Shown here: positions 34,969 through 44,022 of the stretch, one piece after another
Position numbering within the stretch: position 1 is the stretch's first letter
How the letters are laid out: each line of letters starts with the position of its first letter
Assembly (NCBI GenBank): GCA_003003925.1
Contig: PVWP01000007.1
Location: 1-64,000 of the forward strand
Reading direction: 5' to 3'
Length of the DNA stretch: 64,000 bases
Source of the DNA: Aphanothece cf. minutissima CCALA 015
GTDB lineage: Bacteria; Cyanobacteriota; Cyanobacteriia; PCC-6307; Cyanobiaceae
Notes under the pieces: generated by a model
What the model saw: the letters and a program-made list of their open reading frames with translations, nothing else
Databases searched by the model: none
What the model was told of the DNA's origin: nothing
Made by a program: the position numbers and the translations under genes

Positions 34969-37191
34969 ATGGCAACGAAATTTCCTTCGTTCAGCCAGGG
35001 TCTGGCACAGGACCCGACAACCCGCCGTATCTGGTACGGCATCGCCACGGCTCACGACTTCGAGAGCCATGACGGAATGACGGAGGAGCGGCTTTACCAA
35101 AAGCTGTTCTCCACCCACTTCGGTCACCTGGCGATCATCGGCCTCTGGGTTTCGGGCAACCTGTTCCATATCGCCTGGCAGGGCAACTTCGAGCAGTGGG
35201 TCGCCGATCCGCTGCACGTCCGTCCCATCGCTCACGCGATCTGGGATCCCCACTTCGGGCAAGGCGCCATCGACGCCTTCACCCAGGCGGGCGCCTCCTC
35301 TCCGGTGAACATCGCCTATTCCGGTCTGTACCACTGGTGGTACACGATCGGCATGACGACCAACATGGAGCTCTACCAGGGTTCCATCTTCATGCTGATC
35401 CTCTCGGCATGGGCCCTGTTCGCCGGCTGGCTCCATCTCCAGCCCAAGTTCCTGCCGTCCCTGGCCTGGTTCAAGAACGCTGAATCCCGGCTCAACCATC
35501 ACCTGGCTGTGCTGTTCGGCTTCAGTTCCATCGCCTGGACCGGTCACCTGGTCCACGTCGCCATTCCCGAATCCCGGGGTCAGCACGTCGGCTGGGACAA
35601 CTTCCTCTCGGTCTCGCCCCACCCCGCCGGTCTGGCGCCGTTCTTCACCGGCAACTGGGGCGTCTATGCCCAGAACCCCGACACCGCCAACCAGGTGTTC
35701 GGTACCTCCGAGGGAGCCGGCACCGCGATCCTCACCTTCCTGGGTGGCTTCCACCCCCAGACCGAAGCGCTGTGGCTCACGGACATCGCCCACCACCACC
35801 TGGCCATCGGCTGCATCTTCGTGATCGCCGGCCACATGTACCGGACCAACTTCGGTATCGGCCACTCGATCCGCGAGATCCTCGACGCCCACAACCCTCC
35901 CAAGGGCACCCCCGGTGACCTGGGCGCCGGCCACAAGGGCCTTTACGACACCGTCAACAACTCCCTCCACTTCCAGCTGGGCCTTGCCCTGGCTGCCCTG
36001 GGAGTCGTGACCAGCCTGGTGGCGCAGCACATGTACGCGCTGCCGTCCTATGCGTTCATCGCCAAGGACTACACCACCCAGGCGGCGCTCTACACGCACC
36101 ACCAGTACATCGCCATCTTCCTGATGTGCGGTGCCTTCGCCCACGGTGCGATCTTCTTCATCCGTGACTACGACCCGGAAGCCAACAAGGACAACGTCCT
36201 GGCCCGGATGCTCGAGCACAAGGAAGCCCTGATCAGCCACCTGAGCTGGGTCTCCCTGTTCCTCGGCTTCCACACCCTGGGTCTCTACGTCCACAACGAC
36301 GTGGTGGTCGCCTTCGGTACCCCCGAGAAGCAGATCCTCATCGAGCCGGTGTTCGCCCAGTTCGTCCAGGCCTCCAGTGGCAAAGTCCTCTATGGCATGG
36401 ATGTGCTGCTCGCCAACGCCGACAGCATCGCCACCACGGCGTGGCCCAACAACGGTGCCGTCTGGCTGCCGGGCTGGCTGGATGCCGTGAACGCCGGGAA
36501 CAACTCCCTGTTCCTGCAGATCGGCCCTGGTGACTTCCTGGTGCACCACGCGATCGCACTGGGTCTGCACACCACCACCCTGATCCTGGTGAAGGGTGCC
36601 CTGGATGCCCGGGGTTCCAAGCTGATGCCCGACAAGAAGGACTTCGGCTATTCCTTCCCCTGCGACGGCCCCGGCCGTGGCGGCACCTGCGACATCTCGG
36701 CCTGGGACGCCTTCTACCTGGCGGTCTTCTGGGCCCTGAACACCGTGGGTTGGGTCACCTTCTACTGGCACTGGAAGCACCTCGCCATCTGGCAGGGCAA
36801 CGTGGCCCAGTTCAACGAATCCAGCACCTATCTCATGGGCTGGTTCCGCGATTACCTGTGGCTCAACAGCTCCCAGCTGATCAACGGGTACAACCCGATG
36901 GGGTCCAACAACCTGGCCGTCTGGGCCTGGATGTTCCTCTTCGGTCACCTGGTGTGGGCCACCGGCTTCATGTTCCTGATCTCCTGGCGGGGTTACTGGC
37001 AGGAGCTGATCGAAACCATCGTCTGGGCACACCAGCGCACGCCCCTCGCCAACCTGGTGGGCTGGCGCGACAAGCCCGTCGCTCTCTCGATCGTTCAGGC
37101 CCGTGTGGTGGGTCTCGCCCACTTCACGATCGGCTACATCCTCACGTACGCCGCGTTCCTGATCGCGTCCACCTCAGGCAAGTTCGGCTGA
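34969..37191 (+). CDS. psaB: Photosystem I P700 apoprotein A2
   Basis: A 740-residue partner of PsaA in the photosystem I heterodimer. FX cysteines are C565 and C574 in [12 protein letters not shown]. The N-terminus [20 protein letters not shown] and the C-terminus [13 protein letters not shown] are typical. It is second in the psaAB operon and has its own start 20 bases after the psaA stop. Confidence 0.99.
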   Translation: MATKFPSFSQGLAQDPTTRRIWYGIATAHDFESHDGMTEERLYQKLFSTHFGHLAIIGLWVSGNLFHIAWQGNFEQWVADPLHVRPIAHAIWDPHFGQGAIDAFTQAGASSPVNIAYSGLYHWWYTIGMTTNMELYQGSIFMLILSAWALFAGWLHLQPKFLPSLAWFKNAESRLNHHLAVLFGFSSIAWTGHLVHVAIPESRGQHVGWDNFLSVSPHPAGLAPFFTGNWGVYAQNPDTANQVFGTSEGAGTAILTFLGGFHPQTEALWLTDIAHHHLAIGCIFVIAGHMYRTNFGIGHSIREILDAHNPPKGTPGDLGAGHKGLYDTVNNSLHFQLGLALAALGVVTSLVAQHMYALPSYAFIAKDYTTQAALYTHHQYIAIFLMCGAFAHGAIFFIRDYDPEANKDNVLARMLEHKEALISHLSWVSLFLGFHTLGLYVHNDVVVAFGTPEKQILIEPVFAQFVQASSGKVLYGMDVLLANADSIATTAWPNNGAVWLPGWLDAVNAGNNSLFLQIGPGDFLVHHAIALGLHTTTLILVKGALDARGSKLMPDKKDFGYSFPCDGPGRGGTCDISAWDAFYLAVFWALNTVGWVTFYWHWKHLAIWQGNVAQFNESSTYLMGWFRDYLWLNSSQLINGYNPMGSNNLAVWAWMFLFGHLVWATGFMFLISWRGYWQELIETIVWAHQRTPLANLVGWRDKPVALSIVQARVVGLAHFTIGYILTYAAFLIASTSGKFG

Positions 37192-37250
37192 GCCTCCGGC
37201 TCCCGAACCCCTGCAACGCCTCCCCTTCTCGAATCTCGAGGGACCTCTGC

Positions 37251-37276
37251 ACCCCCGGTCACACCGGGGGTTTTTT
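37251..37276 (+). terminator. Rho-independent terminator of psaAB
   Basis: A nine-bp perfect stem ACCCCCGGT / ACCGGGGGT with a three-base CAC loop, followed by a run of T (37272-37276). It is 60 bases after the psaB stop and isolates psaAB from the phosphatase locus. Confidence 0.9.
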
Positions 37277-37399
37277 CATGCCCATGGCCCGCGGGTCTCG
37301 ACTGGGACGCGGAGCCGGCGTGACCAGCCGTGGGCCAGGACACGTGCGGGTGTGACCAGCGGGACCCTGCCCCATCTCTTCAACACACATTTGTCTGGG

Positions 37400-37418
37400 C
37401 TTAACCTGGCATGAACGT
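37400..37418 (+). promoter_or_regulatory. Pho-box-like direct repeat
   Basis: CTTAACCT-GGC-ATGAACGT, 38 bases before the ATG at 37456. The first octamer is a perfect match to the SphR/PhoB Pho-box unit known from Synechocystis (PyTTAAPyPy[T/A], repeated with three-base spacing); the second matches at about 5 of 8 positions. Further units at the same 11-base period are not recognisable. The location before a 5'-nucleotidase/phytase-like gene makes phosphate-starvation control likely. Confidence 0.6.
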
Positions 37419-37424
37419 GCTGCT

Positions 37425-37441
37425 GTCAAGTTGAACTTGAC
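37425..37441. promoter_or_regulatory. 17-base inverted repeat before the first phosphatase gene
   Basis: GTCAAGTT-G-AACTTGAC, an eight-bp perfect inverted repeat around a single base, seven bases after the Pho-box-like repeat and 15 before the ATG. It could be an operator for a second dimeric regulator, or a hairpin in the leader that affects ribosome access. Confidence 0.5.
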
Positions 37442-37455
37442 TGCAGTTGATTTGG

Positions 37456-40400
37456 ATGGCTCTCACCTTTTCTGCCCTGGATCCTTTCATCCAGGCGACG
37501 AGCGGAGTGATCTCTCTGGCAGATCTTGGGGCCAACGCTGAAATCTCTGCCTACAACCCAGCCAGCGGTTATCTGTATACCGTAGGCGGCGGATCCGGAG
37601 CCATTGTTGTTTCCGACCTGCGGGATCCCGCCAACCCGCTCGCCGTTGCGCGGGCCACGTCCACCGGCAATGGGGAAACCCTCCAGAGCGCGGCGGTCTT
37701 CGGCCAGCTGCTGGCCATTGCCGTGCAGAACGCCGTCAAGACGGATCCTGGCTTCGTTCAGTTCTACGACCTCAGTGACCCGGCCTTGCCGGTCCACATC
37801 AGCACCGTGACCGTGGGCGCCCTGCCCGACATGGTGAAGTTCAGCGGGGATGGCACCAAGCTGCTGGTGACCAACGAAGGGGAGCCGAATTCTCCTTACA
37901 CCATTGATCCCGTCGGTTCGATCTCTCTGATCGATACCAGTGGCTACCTGGCGACCGTTCCGGTGCCCCCCTCGGCCCTCGATGTGCGGAGTGTCGGCTT
38001 TGAGGCCTGGGAGAACCGCCGTGCCGAACTGATCAACCGCGGTGTCCGGATCGGCAGCCGACTGGGTGTCACCACCACCGTGGCCCAGGACATCGAGCCG
38101 GAGGCCATCGCCATCAGTGCCGACGGCAGGACCGCCTGGATCTCCCTGCAGGAGAACAACGCCATCGCCGTGCTGGACCTCAGCGGTGCGGCGCCGGTGA
38201 TCAGCACCATCTTCTCCGCTGGCATCAAGGACTGGTCCCGCGGCGTCGCCAGCGCAGAGAACTTCACCTACGAGCTGGAGTATGCCGCCGGCACCGCCAA
38301 CCAGCCCGCTGGTGTGCTGGCCGGCGGTCTTTCCGGTCTGTTCTTCGCCGGTAAGGAGACGCTGAACGGCGCGGAGCTGGATGTCTACTACTCCATCACC
38401 GATCGCGGCCCCAATGGTGATCTGATCGCGGGTCAGCGTCAGTTTCTCGACCCAGACTTCCAGCCCAGCATCTACAAACTGGGGATGAATCGCGCCACCG
38501 GCGCGGTCACCGAGCTCGGCCGCCTCGGCCTCAATCGCCCCGATGGCACCCCCCTCACGGGCCTGCCCCAGCTGGCGATCAAGGATGACGTGCCGATTGA
38601 TGCCGCCAATGCCCCGCTGGCCTACGACCCCTTCGGCATCGATTCGGAAACGATCTCCCTGTTCAGCCTCACCATCGGTGGCAGCACGCGCCAGGTGTTC
38701 GCCGTCGGCGATGAATACCGCGGCCAGATCTCGATCTTCGATGCGGTCAGCGGCAACCTGATCCAGCGCTACATCCCCGCCGGCCAGAAGGCCCAGCTCG
38801 CGGCCCAGCACAACGTCGGCGGTGCCACGCCGATCGGGGCGGAAACGATCGACAGCCTGCCGGCCATCTACGGCAATCGCTGGAGCAACCGCGGCATCGA
38901 GGGCATGGCCTTCAACCCCACCGACGGCCTGCTGTATGCCTTCCTGCAGAGCCCCCTGGATGTGGACGCCAACGGCGATGGCGTCACCGAGGGCCGGAGC
39001 CGCTCCGAACTCACCCGCATCCTGGCGATCGATCCGGCCACCGGCGCCCCGGTGAAGGAGCACCTCTACCTGCTCAGCGGCCGTGCCGGCCAGGACAAGA
39101 TCGGCGATGTTGCCTTTGACCCCGCCCGTGGCGTGTTCCTGGTGATGGAGCGCGACAGCAGCCGCAGCCTCACCGGCTTCAAGCATGTCTACGAGGTGGA
39201 TCTGCGCGGCGCCACTGACACCCTGCCGCTCACCACCGCCGCCGACCAGGCCACGGGCGGCTGGCTGGGCGCGATTGGTGTGGCCAGCCCCGAGCTGCTC
39301 GACAACCGCCGCAGCCTCGTCGACCACGACAGCAACCCCGCCACCCCGACGATCTTCAGCACCTCCAGTGCCGATGCCCTGGCGGCCGCCGGCATCCGCC
39401 TGGCCCACAAGATCGAGCTGTTCAATCTGCCGTCGATCGGCGGCACCCTGGCCTACGACAAGCCGGAAGGCCTCACCATCCGCGATGACGGCGCGCTGGT
39501 GATCAACTACGACAACGACTTCGGCACCGAGGGCGCCCGTGGCAATGCCTTCACCGTGGTCAGCTTCGATGGCGCCGGCTTCGACAGCTCCGACCGGGAC
39601 GGCCCTTCGAACAGCAATCTGTACCGGCCGATCTCCGGCCTGCCGCTCTTCGGCCTGACCATGCCCGATGGCATCGCCGCCTTCACCGATGCCCAGGGCC
39701 GCAGCTTCCTCCTGGCGGTGGGTGAAGGTGACTCCCGGGAATACCCGCCGGATCAGGGCACCACGTTCGTCGATCTCACGCGGGCCAGCGATGCTGCGCT
39801 GGTGAGTGGCACCCCCTTCCGGGACCATCCCGGTGTGGCATCGCTGAACGCCGCCTTCGCCGCCGCCACCGGCATCAGCCGCACCCGCCTCAACCTGCTC
39901 AACGACTACGGCGACATCAGCGGCGATGGCCTGATCGACAAGCCCTTCAGCATCGGCTCCCGCTCGCTGCGCATCTACGACGTGCAGGGCAACGTGGTGT
40001 TCGATTCCAGCAACGCCCTGGAGGAGCTGGCCAACAGTCTCGGCCTGATGGCCAGTGGCCGTGATGACGACAAGGGCACCGAGCCCGAGATGGTGGAGAT
40101 CGCCACCGTGGCCGGCCGCACCTACGCCTTCGTGGCCCTGGAGCGCACCACCACCAGCGTGGCGGCCGTGTTCGACGTCACCGACCCCTACAACGTGGCG
40201 GCGGTGGATCCGGTGGTGTTCCCCGGCAGCGAGCGGGTCGAGGGGATCACCTTCCTGCGCAGCCCCGCGGGCGAGCCGGCCGGTCTGGTCGCCAGCAGCG
40301 AGGGCAACGACAGGGTCAGCGTCACCGGCGCCGCGCCCCTGCCGTCCGGCACGGCCTTCCGCCTGCAGCTCTTCCACCTGGCTGACCAGGAGGGGGGCAT

Positions 40401-43400
40401 CGCGGCCCTCGATGACGCCCCCCGCCTGTCGGGAGTGCTCAATGCGCTGCGGGCCCAGGACATCGATCTCGACGGCATCCCCGGCTTCGTCAACACCCTC
40501 ACCCTCTCCAGCGGCGACGCCTGGATTCCTGGCCTCTTCTACGGGGCCTCCGCCCAGGCCTACGGCGCCGTGGGTCGCGGTGATGTGCTGATCCAGAACG
40601 CCCTGGGGGTGCAGGCGGTCGCCTTCGGCAACCACGAGTTCGACCAGGGCACCGCCGTGGTGCGGGACCTGATCCAGGCCAATGCGGCCGCCGCTTACCC
40701 CGGCACCGCCTTCCCCTACCTGAGCGGCAACCTCAACTTCGTTACCGACGCCAACCTGGCGGGCCTGGTGGTGCCCGCCGGCCAGGCGCCCCGCCCCAAC
40801 AGCATCACCGCCAGCGTCGTCTTCGATGTGAACGGCCAGAAGGTGGGTGTGGTCGGCGCCACCACCCCAACCCTGCGCACCATCTCCAGCCCTGGCGCCG
40901 TGGGCGTGTCCCCCGTTCCCTTCGGCGGCACCCCCACGGCCGCTGAGCTCGATGCCCTGGCCGCGGAGATCCAGAGCGACGTGGATGCCCTGCTGGCGGC
41001 CAACCCTGGCCTCAACAAGGTCATCCTGCTGGCCCACATGCAGCAGATCAGCATCGAGCAGGCCCTGGCCGAGCGCCTGCGCCACGTGGACATCATCGTG
41101 GCCGGCGGCTCCAACACCCGCCTCTTCGACAGCGATGATCTGACCCGCCCCGGCGACAGCGTCCAGGGCCCCTACCCGATCGTCAAGACCGATGCCGATG
41201 GCCGGCCGGTGGCGGTGGTGAACACCGATGGCAACTACAAGTACCTCGGCCGTCTGGTGCTCGACTTCGACAGCCAGGGTGTGATCATCCCCGAGAGCTA
41301 TGACCCCACCATCAGCGGCGCGTTCCGCACCGATGCGGCGGGGGTGGCGGCCCTCAACGCCGAAGCCTTCATCGACGCCCGGGTGCAGCAGGTGGTCGAC
41401 AACCTGCGGGAAGTGATCATTGCCCAGGAATCGGAATGGTTCGGCATCAGCGAGGTGTTCCTCAACGGCAATCGCAATCCGGGCGTACGCAGCGAGGAGA
41501 CCAATCTCGGCAACCTCACGGCCGACGCCAACCTGGCCTACGCCCGCCAGATCGATCCCAGCGTGGTGATCTCGCTCAAGAACGGCGGCGGCATCCGTAA
41601 CTCGATCGGCCAGTCGGTCATTCCCACCGGCTCGGTGAGCGGTGTCCCGGAGCTGCTGCCCACCGCGGCGGTGCTGGATGCCCAGGGCAATGTGGTCAAG
41701 CCGGAAGGCGGCATCTCCCGCAACGACATCGCCAACGCCCTCAGCTTCAACAACGGGCTCTCCATCGTCAGTGTCACCCCCGGCGAACTCAAGGCGCTGA
41801 TCGAGCACGGCATCGCCGCCGGCGTCAACCAGGGCCGCTTCCCCCAGGTGGGCGGCATGGCCTTCAGCTATGACCTCAGCCGCCCGGCCGGCTCCCGGGT
41901 GGTGAACCTGGCGATCCAGGACGAGGCCGGCAACGACCTCGACGTCGTGGTGCGCAATGGCGCCGTGGTGGGGGATCCGGCCCGCAGCCTCCGCATGGTG
42001 ACCCTCGACTTCCTCGCCAGCGGCGGCGACGGCTACCCCTTCGCCGGCCTCACCAACCCCAACCGGCTGAACATCACCCAGTCGGGCGGCGCCCCCCGCA
42101 CCGGCGTCGCCACCTTCGCCGCCGATGGCTCCGAACAGGATGCCCTGGCCGAATTTCTGGTGGCCAACCACTCGCCTGCCAACCCCTTCAGGGGGGCCGA
42201 CACCCCGGCGGCCCAGGACACCCGTCTGCAGAACCTGGCGGTGCGGGGCGACTCGGTGATCGACCCGGTCCTCACGCTCACCGGCGGGACCGTGCTGGAG
42301 AACCTGCCCGCCGACACGCTCGTGGGCCAGCTGTCGGCCACCGACCCGGATGGGAACGACACGTTCGTGTTCTCCTTCGCGCCGAACGGCAACCCGGATG
42401 GGCTGTTCCGCCTCGACGGCGACCGCCTGCTCACCACCGCGGCGCTGGACTTCGAGGCGGGCGCCACGCGCAGCCTCACCCTGCGCGTCACCGGCGGTGA
42501 CGGCATCAGCTACGAGCGGCCCTTCACCATCACGGTGGGCGATCTGGCGGAAGGCGCCGCCGTGCAGCCGGGTGTGATCAATGGCCCCGGTTTCGCGATC
42601 ACCCAGGGGGTGGGGGGCAACCCCCCCGGATCGGCCCCCTCGGGTCGTCCCCTGGCCACCGGCTCCCTGGGGGCGGTGCAGACCAGCCCGATCACCCTGT
42701 CTGGGGAGAGCGACCCCCGGGCCCGGATCGAGAACACCGACCGCTGGAACGGGCTCAAGACCCTCAGCCTCGACGCCGACTACTGGAACCCCTCGCTGGG
42801 CAGCAACCTGCTGGTGGCCAACTTCGTCGATGTGCGCTGGGATCTCTCCACGGCACCGCCCCTGGACTTCGATCTGCAGGTGGTGGGTGCCAAGCGTGGG
42901 GCGGTCGATTTCGGCGGCGGCGATGACACCCTCAGCTGGCTGTTCCACAGCGATGGGGCCGCCCGCAGCAACACGGCCACGGTGTCGGGCGGCGAGGGCA
43001 ACGACACCTTGACCTTCTCCAGCGTGGGCAGCTCCGGGATCGACGACCTGCTGCTGGCGGACAACGCCCGGGCCGGTAACGGGTCCCAGTGGAACCCCAG
43101 CTACGACGGCCGCTTCAGCACGGCCATTGCCTCCGGCGGAGACGGCGACGACCGGATCGAGACCCAGGGCAGCGTGCGGCTGCAGGCCGATGGCGGCGAG
43201 GGGCGCGACACCCTGATCGGTGCGCTGCGCAACGACACCCTGATCGGTGGCCTGGGCGAGGACACCCTGATCGGCGGCGGCGACGCCGGCGGCTTCCGCT
43301 TCACGGGGCGGGGCTCGGCCCGCCGGGTGGTGGTGAGCGGCGGCGACCTGATCGACCTGCGTGCCACCGGCGGCGGCGGCGATGGGGCGGCCGACACCGT

Positions 43401-43620
43401 GATCTACGGGCTCGAGGGCGGCGGTGTCGATCGCGTCGTGGGCTTCGAGGCGGGACTTGACCGCCTCCAGGTGCTCGGTGGCCTGGGGCTGGCCCAGGTG
43501 ACGGAGTACCAGAACGGCACCTTCCTGAGCTTCGCCGGGAAGGCCGGTCAGGGTGTGCTGCTGGAGGGGGTGAGGGGGCTGAGCGTGGGCGGAGCCGGCG
43601 ACATCCAGCTGCTGGCCTGA
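37456..43620 (+). CDS. Giant secreted 5'-nucleotidase with inserted phytase-like domain
   Basis: A 2054-residue protein. Residues 15-258 start a choice-of-anchor-I beta-propeller (VTNEGEPNSPYTIDPVGSIS; SLQENNAIAVLDLSG). A phytase/esterase-like domain (GLSGLFFAGKETLNG... GIEGMAFNPTDGLLYAF) interrupts it at about 259-705, and the propeller resumes with GFDSSDRDG and DDKGTEPEMVEIA to about 950. Residues 965-1570 are a 5'-nucleotidase: FHLADQEGG, GNHEFDQG, VAGGSNTRLF, then the C-terminal domain with SLKNGGGIRNS and LASGGDGYPFAG. A cadherin-like domain (1600-1700) and RTX repeats (1810-2054, LIGGLGEDTLIGGGD) follow. There is no signal peptide; type I export is inferred. ATG 37456 is preferred over TTG 37447. 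It probably hydrolyses extracellular nucleotides and phosphomonoesters. Confidence 0.88.
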   Translation: MALTFSALDPFIQATSGVISLADLGANAEISAYNPASGYLYTVGGGSGAIVVSDLRDPANPLAVARATSTGNGETLQSAAVFGQLLAIAVQNAVKTDPGFVQFYDLSDPALPVHISTVTVGALPDMVKFSGDGTKLLVTNEGEPNSPYTIDPVGSISLIDTSGYLATVPVPPSALDVRSVGFEAWENRRAELINRGVRIGSRLGVTTTVAQDIEPEAIAISADGRTAWISLQENNAIAVLDLSGAAPVISTIFSAGIKDWSRGVASAENFTYELEYAAGTANQPAGVLAGGLSGLFFAGKETLNGAELDVYYSITDRGPNGDLIAGQRQFLDPDFQPSIYKLGMNRATGAVTELGRLGLNRPDGTPLTGLPQLAIKDDVPIDAANAPLAYDPFGIDSETISLFSLTIGGSTRQVFAVGDEYRGQISIFDAVSGNLIQRYIPAGQKAQLAAQHNVGGATPIGAETIDSLPAIYGNRWSNRGIEGMAFNPTDGLLYAFLQSPLDVDANGDGVTEGRSRSELTRILAIDPATGAPVKEHLYLLSGRAGQDKIGDVAFDPARGVFLVMERDSSRSLTGFKHVYEVDLRGATDTLPLTTAADQATGGWLGAIGVASPELLDNRRSLVDHDSNPATPTIFSTSSADALAAAGIRLAHKIELFNLPSIGGTLAYDKPEGLTIRDDGALVINYDNDFGTEGARGNAFTVVSFDGAGFDSSDRDGPSNSNLYRPISGLPLFGLTMPDGIAAFTDAQGRSFLLAVGEGDSREYPPDQGTTFVDLTRASDAALVSGTPFRDHPGVASLNAAFAAATGISRTRLNLLNDYGDISGDGLIDKPFSIGSRSLRIYDVQGNVVFDSSNALEELANSLGLMASGRDDDKGTEPEMVEIATVAGRTYAFVALERTTTSVAAVFDVTDPYNVAAVDPVVFPGSERVEGITFLRSPAGEPAGLVASSEGNDRVSVTGAAPLPSGTAFRLQLFHLADQEGGIAALDDAPRLSGVLNALRAQDIDLDGIPGFVNTLTLSSGDAWIPGLFYGASAQAYGAVGRGDVLIQNALGVQAVAFGNHEFDQGTAVVRDLIQANAAAAYPGTAFPYLSGNLNFVTDANLAGLVVPAGQAPRPNSITASVVFDVNGQKVGVVGATTPTLRTISSPGAVGVSPVPFGGTPTAAELDALAAEIQSDVDALLAANPGLNKVILLAHMQQISIEQALAERLRHVDIIVAGGSNTRLFDSDDLTRPGDSVQGPYPIVKTDADGRPVAVVNTDGNYKYLGRLVLDFDSQGVIIPESYDPTISGAFRTDAAGVAALNAEAFIDARVQQVVDNLREVIIAQESEWFGISEVFLNGNRNPGVRSEETNLGNLTADANLAYARQIDPSVVISLKNGGGIRNSIGQSVIPTGSVSGVPELLPTAAVLDAQGNVVKPEGGISRNDIANALSFNNGLSIVSVTPGELKALIEHGIAAGVNQGRFPQVGGMAFSYDLSRPAGSRVVNLAIQDEAGNDLDVVVRNGAVVGDPARSLRMVTLDFLASGGDGYPFAGLTNPNRLNITQSGGAPRTGVATFAADGSEQDALAEFLVANHSPANPFRGADTPAAQDTRLQNLAVRGDSVIDPVLTLTGGTVLENLPADTLVGQLSATDPDGNDTFVFSFAPNGNPDGLFRLDGDRLLTTAALDFEAGATRSLTLRVTGGDGISYERPFTITVGDLAEGAAVQPGVINGPGFAITQGVGGNPPGSAPSGRPLATGSLGAVQTSPITLSGESDPRARIENTDRWNGLKTLSLDADYWNPSLGSNLLVANFVDVRWDLSTAPPLDFDLQVVGAKRGAVDFGGGDDTLSWLFHSDGAARSNTATVSGGEGNDTLTFSSVGSSGIDDLLLADNARAGNGSQWNPSYDGRFSTAIASGGDGDDRIETQGSVRLQADGGEGRDTLIGALRNDTLIGGLGEDTLIGGGDAGGFRFTGRGSARRVVVSGGDLIDLRATGGGGDGAADTVIYGLEGGGVDRVVGFEAGLDRLQVLGGLGLAQVTEYQNGTFLSFAGKAGQGVLLEGVRGLSVGGAGDIQLLA

Positions 43621-43798
43621 CACCACGGTCGTGACGTCTTCTGCATCGGCGGCACGGGCAGCCGTGCCGCTGCCCGGTGGGATCTGACGGACTTCACCGC
43701 CCCCCCTGGACACGGTGGTTCTGCGGGGCGTGGCCGTCGGTCAGTGCCACCAGATCAGGGGACCGGGATTTATCAATCAGGTCAACATTGCCCTGGTT
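43621..43798 (+). pseudogene. Decayed copy of an RTX-phosphatase C-terminal tail
   Basis: Directly after the stop of the 5'-nucleotidase gene, the same frame reads RDVFCIGGTGSRAAARWD and LTDFTA. After a seven-C run (43700-43706) the next frame reads LDTVVLRGVAVGQ, then FINQVNIALV. This aligns almost without gaps to the tail of the next gene (VMDFTAGVDTVGLRGVA and VAVGHFTNISASALNNQANF). One base removed from the C-run restores the frame, and the former stop is replaced by AAG. There is no start codon and no repeat region, so it is a remnant rather than a gene. Confidence 0.75.
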
Positions 43799-44022
43799 AA
43801 GGACGTCTTTTCAGAGGGCAGTCCAGGCTACAGAGTCCGTGTCAGCAGCATCACTCCAGGGGCCTTCGGGTGGTTTGAGAATACGGGAGTCCGGCTGAGC
43901 GCATGGCCGGTCAGAGCCTTCCAAGTCAGATCAGTCTTCGTCGGATTCATTCCCGTCTGAGTCAACCCGACATCCTCCCCGGGGTTGGGTTCACAGCCTC
44001 CTGTCCCCTCTTGCTTTGAGCC
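43799..44022 (+). other. Rest of the spacer before the tandem alkaline phosphatase gene
   Basis: Together with the preceding remnant this makes a 402-base spacer. The part 43799-44022 shows no similarity I can recognise. It contains a five-bp AACCC/GGGTT stem enclosing CCCCGGGG (43964-43991), without a T-run. No convincing Pho box or -10 element is seen, so gene 2 may be read through from gene 1. Confidence 0.45.

Noticed and set aside
37426..43713. A 2095-codon minus-strand open frame opposite the 5'-nucleotidase gene
   Set aside because: Same reason: antisense shadow of a well-supported plus-strand gene.
43790..43805. Reverse-strand CTTAACCA as a Pho box for gene 2
   Set aside because: It is a single unit on the wrong strand, lies at the end of the tail relic, and has no second unit at 11-base spacing.
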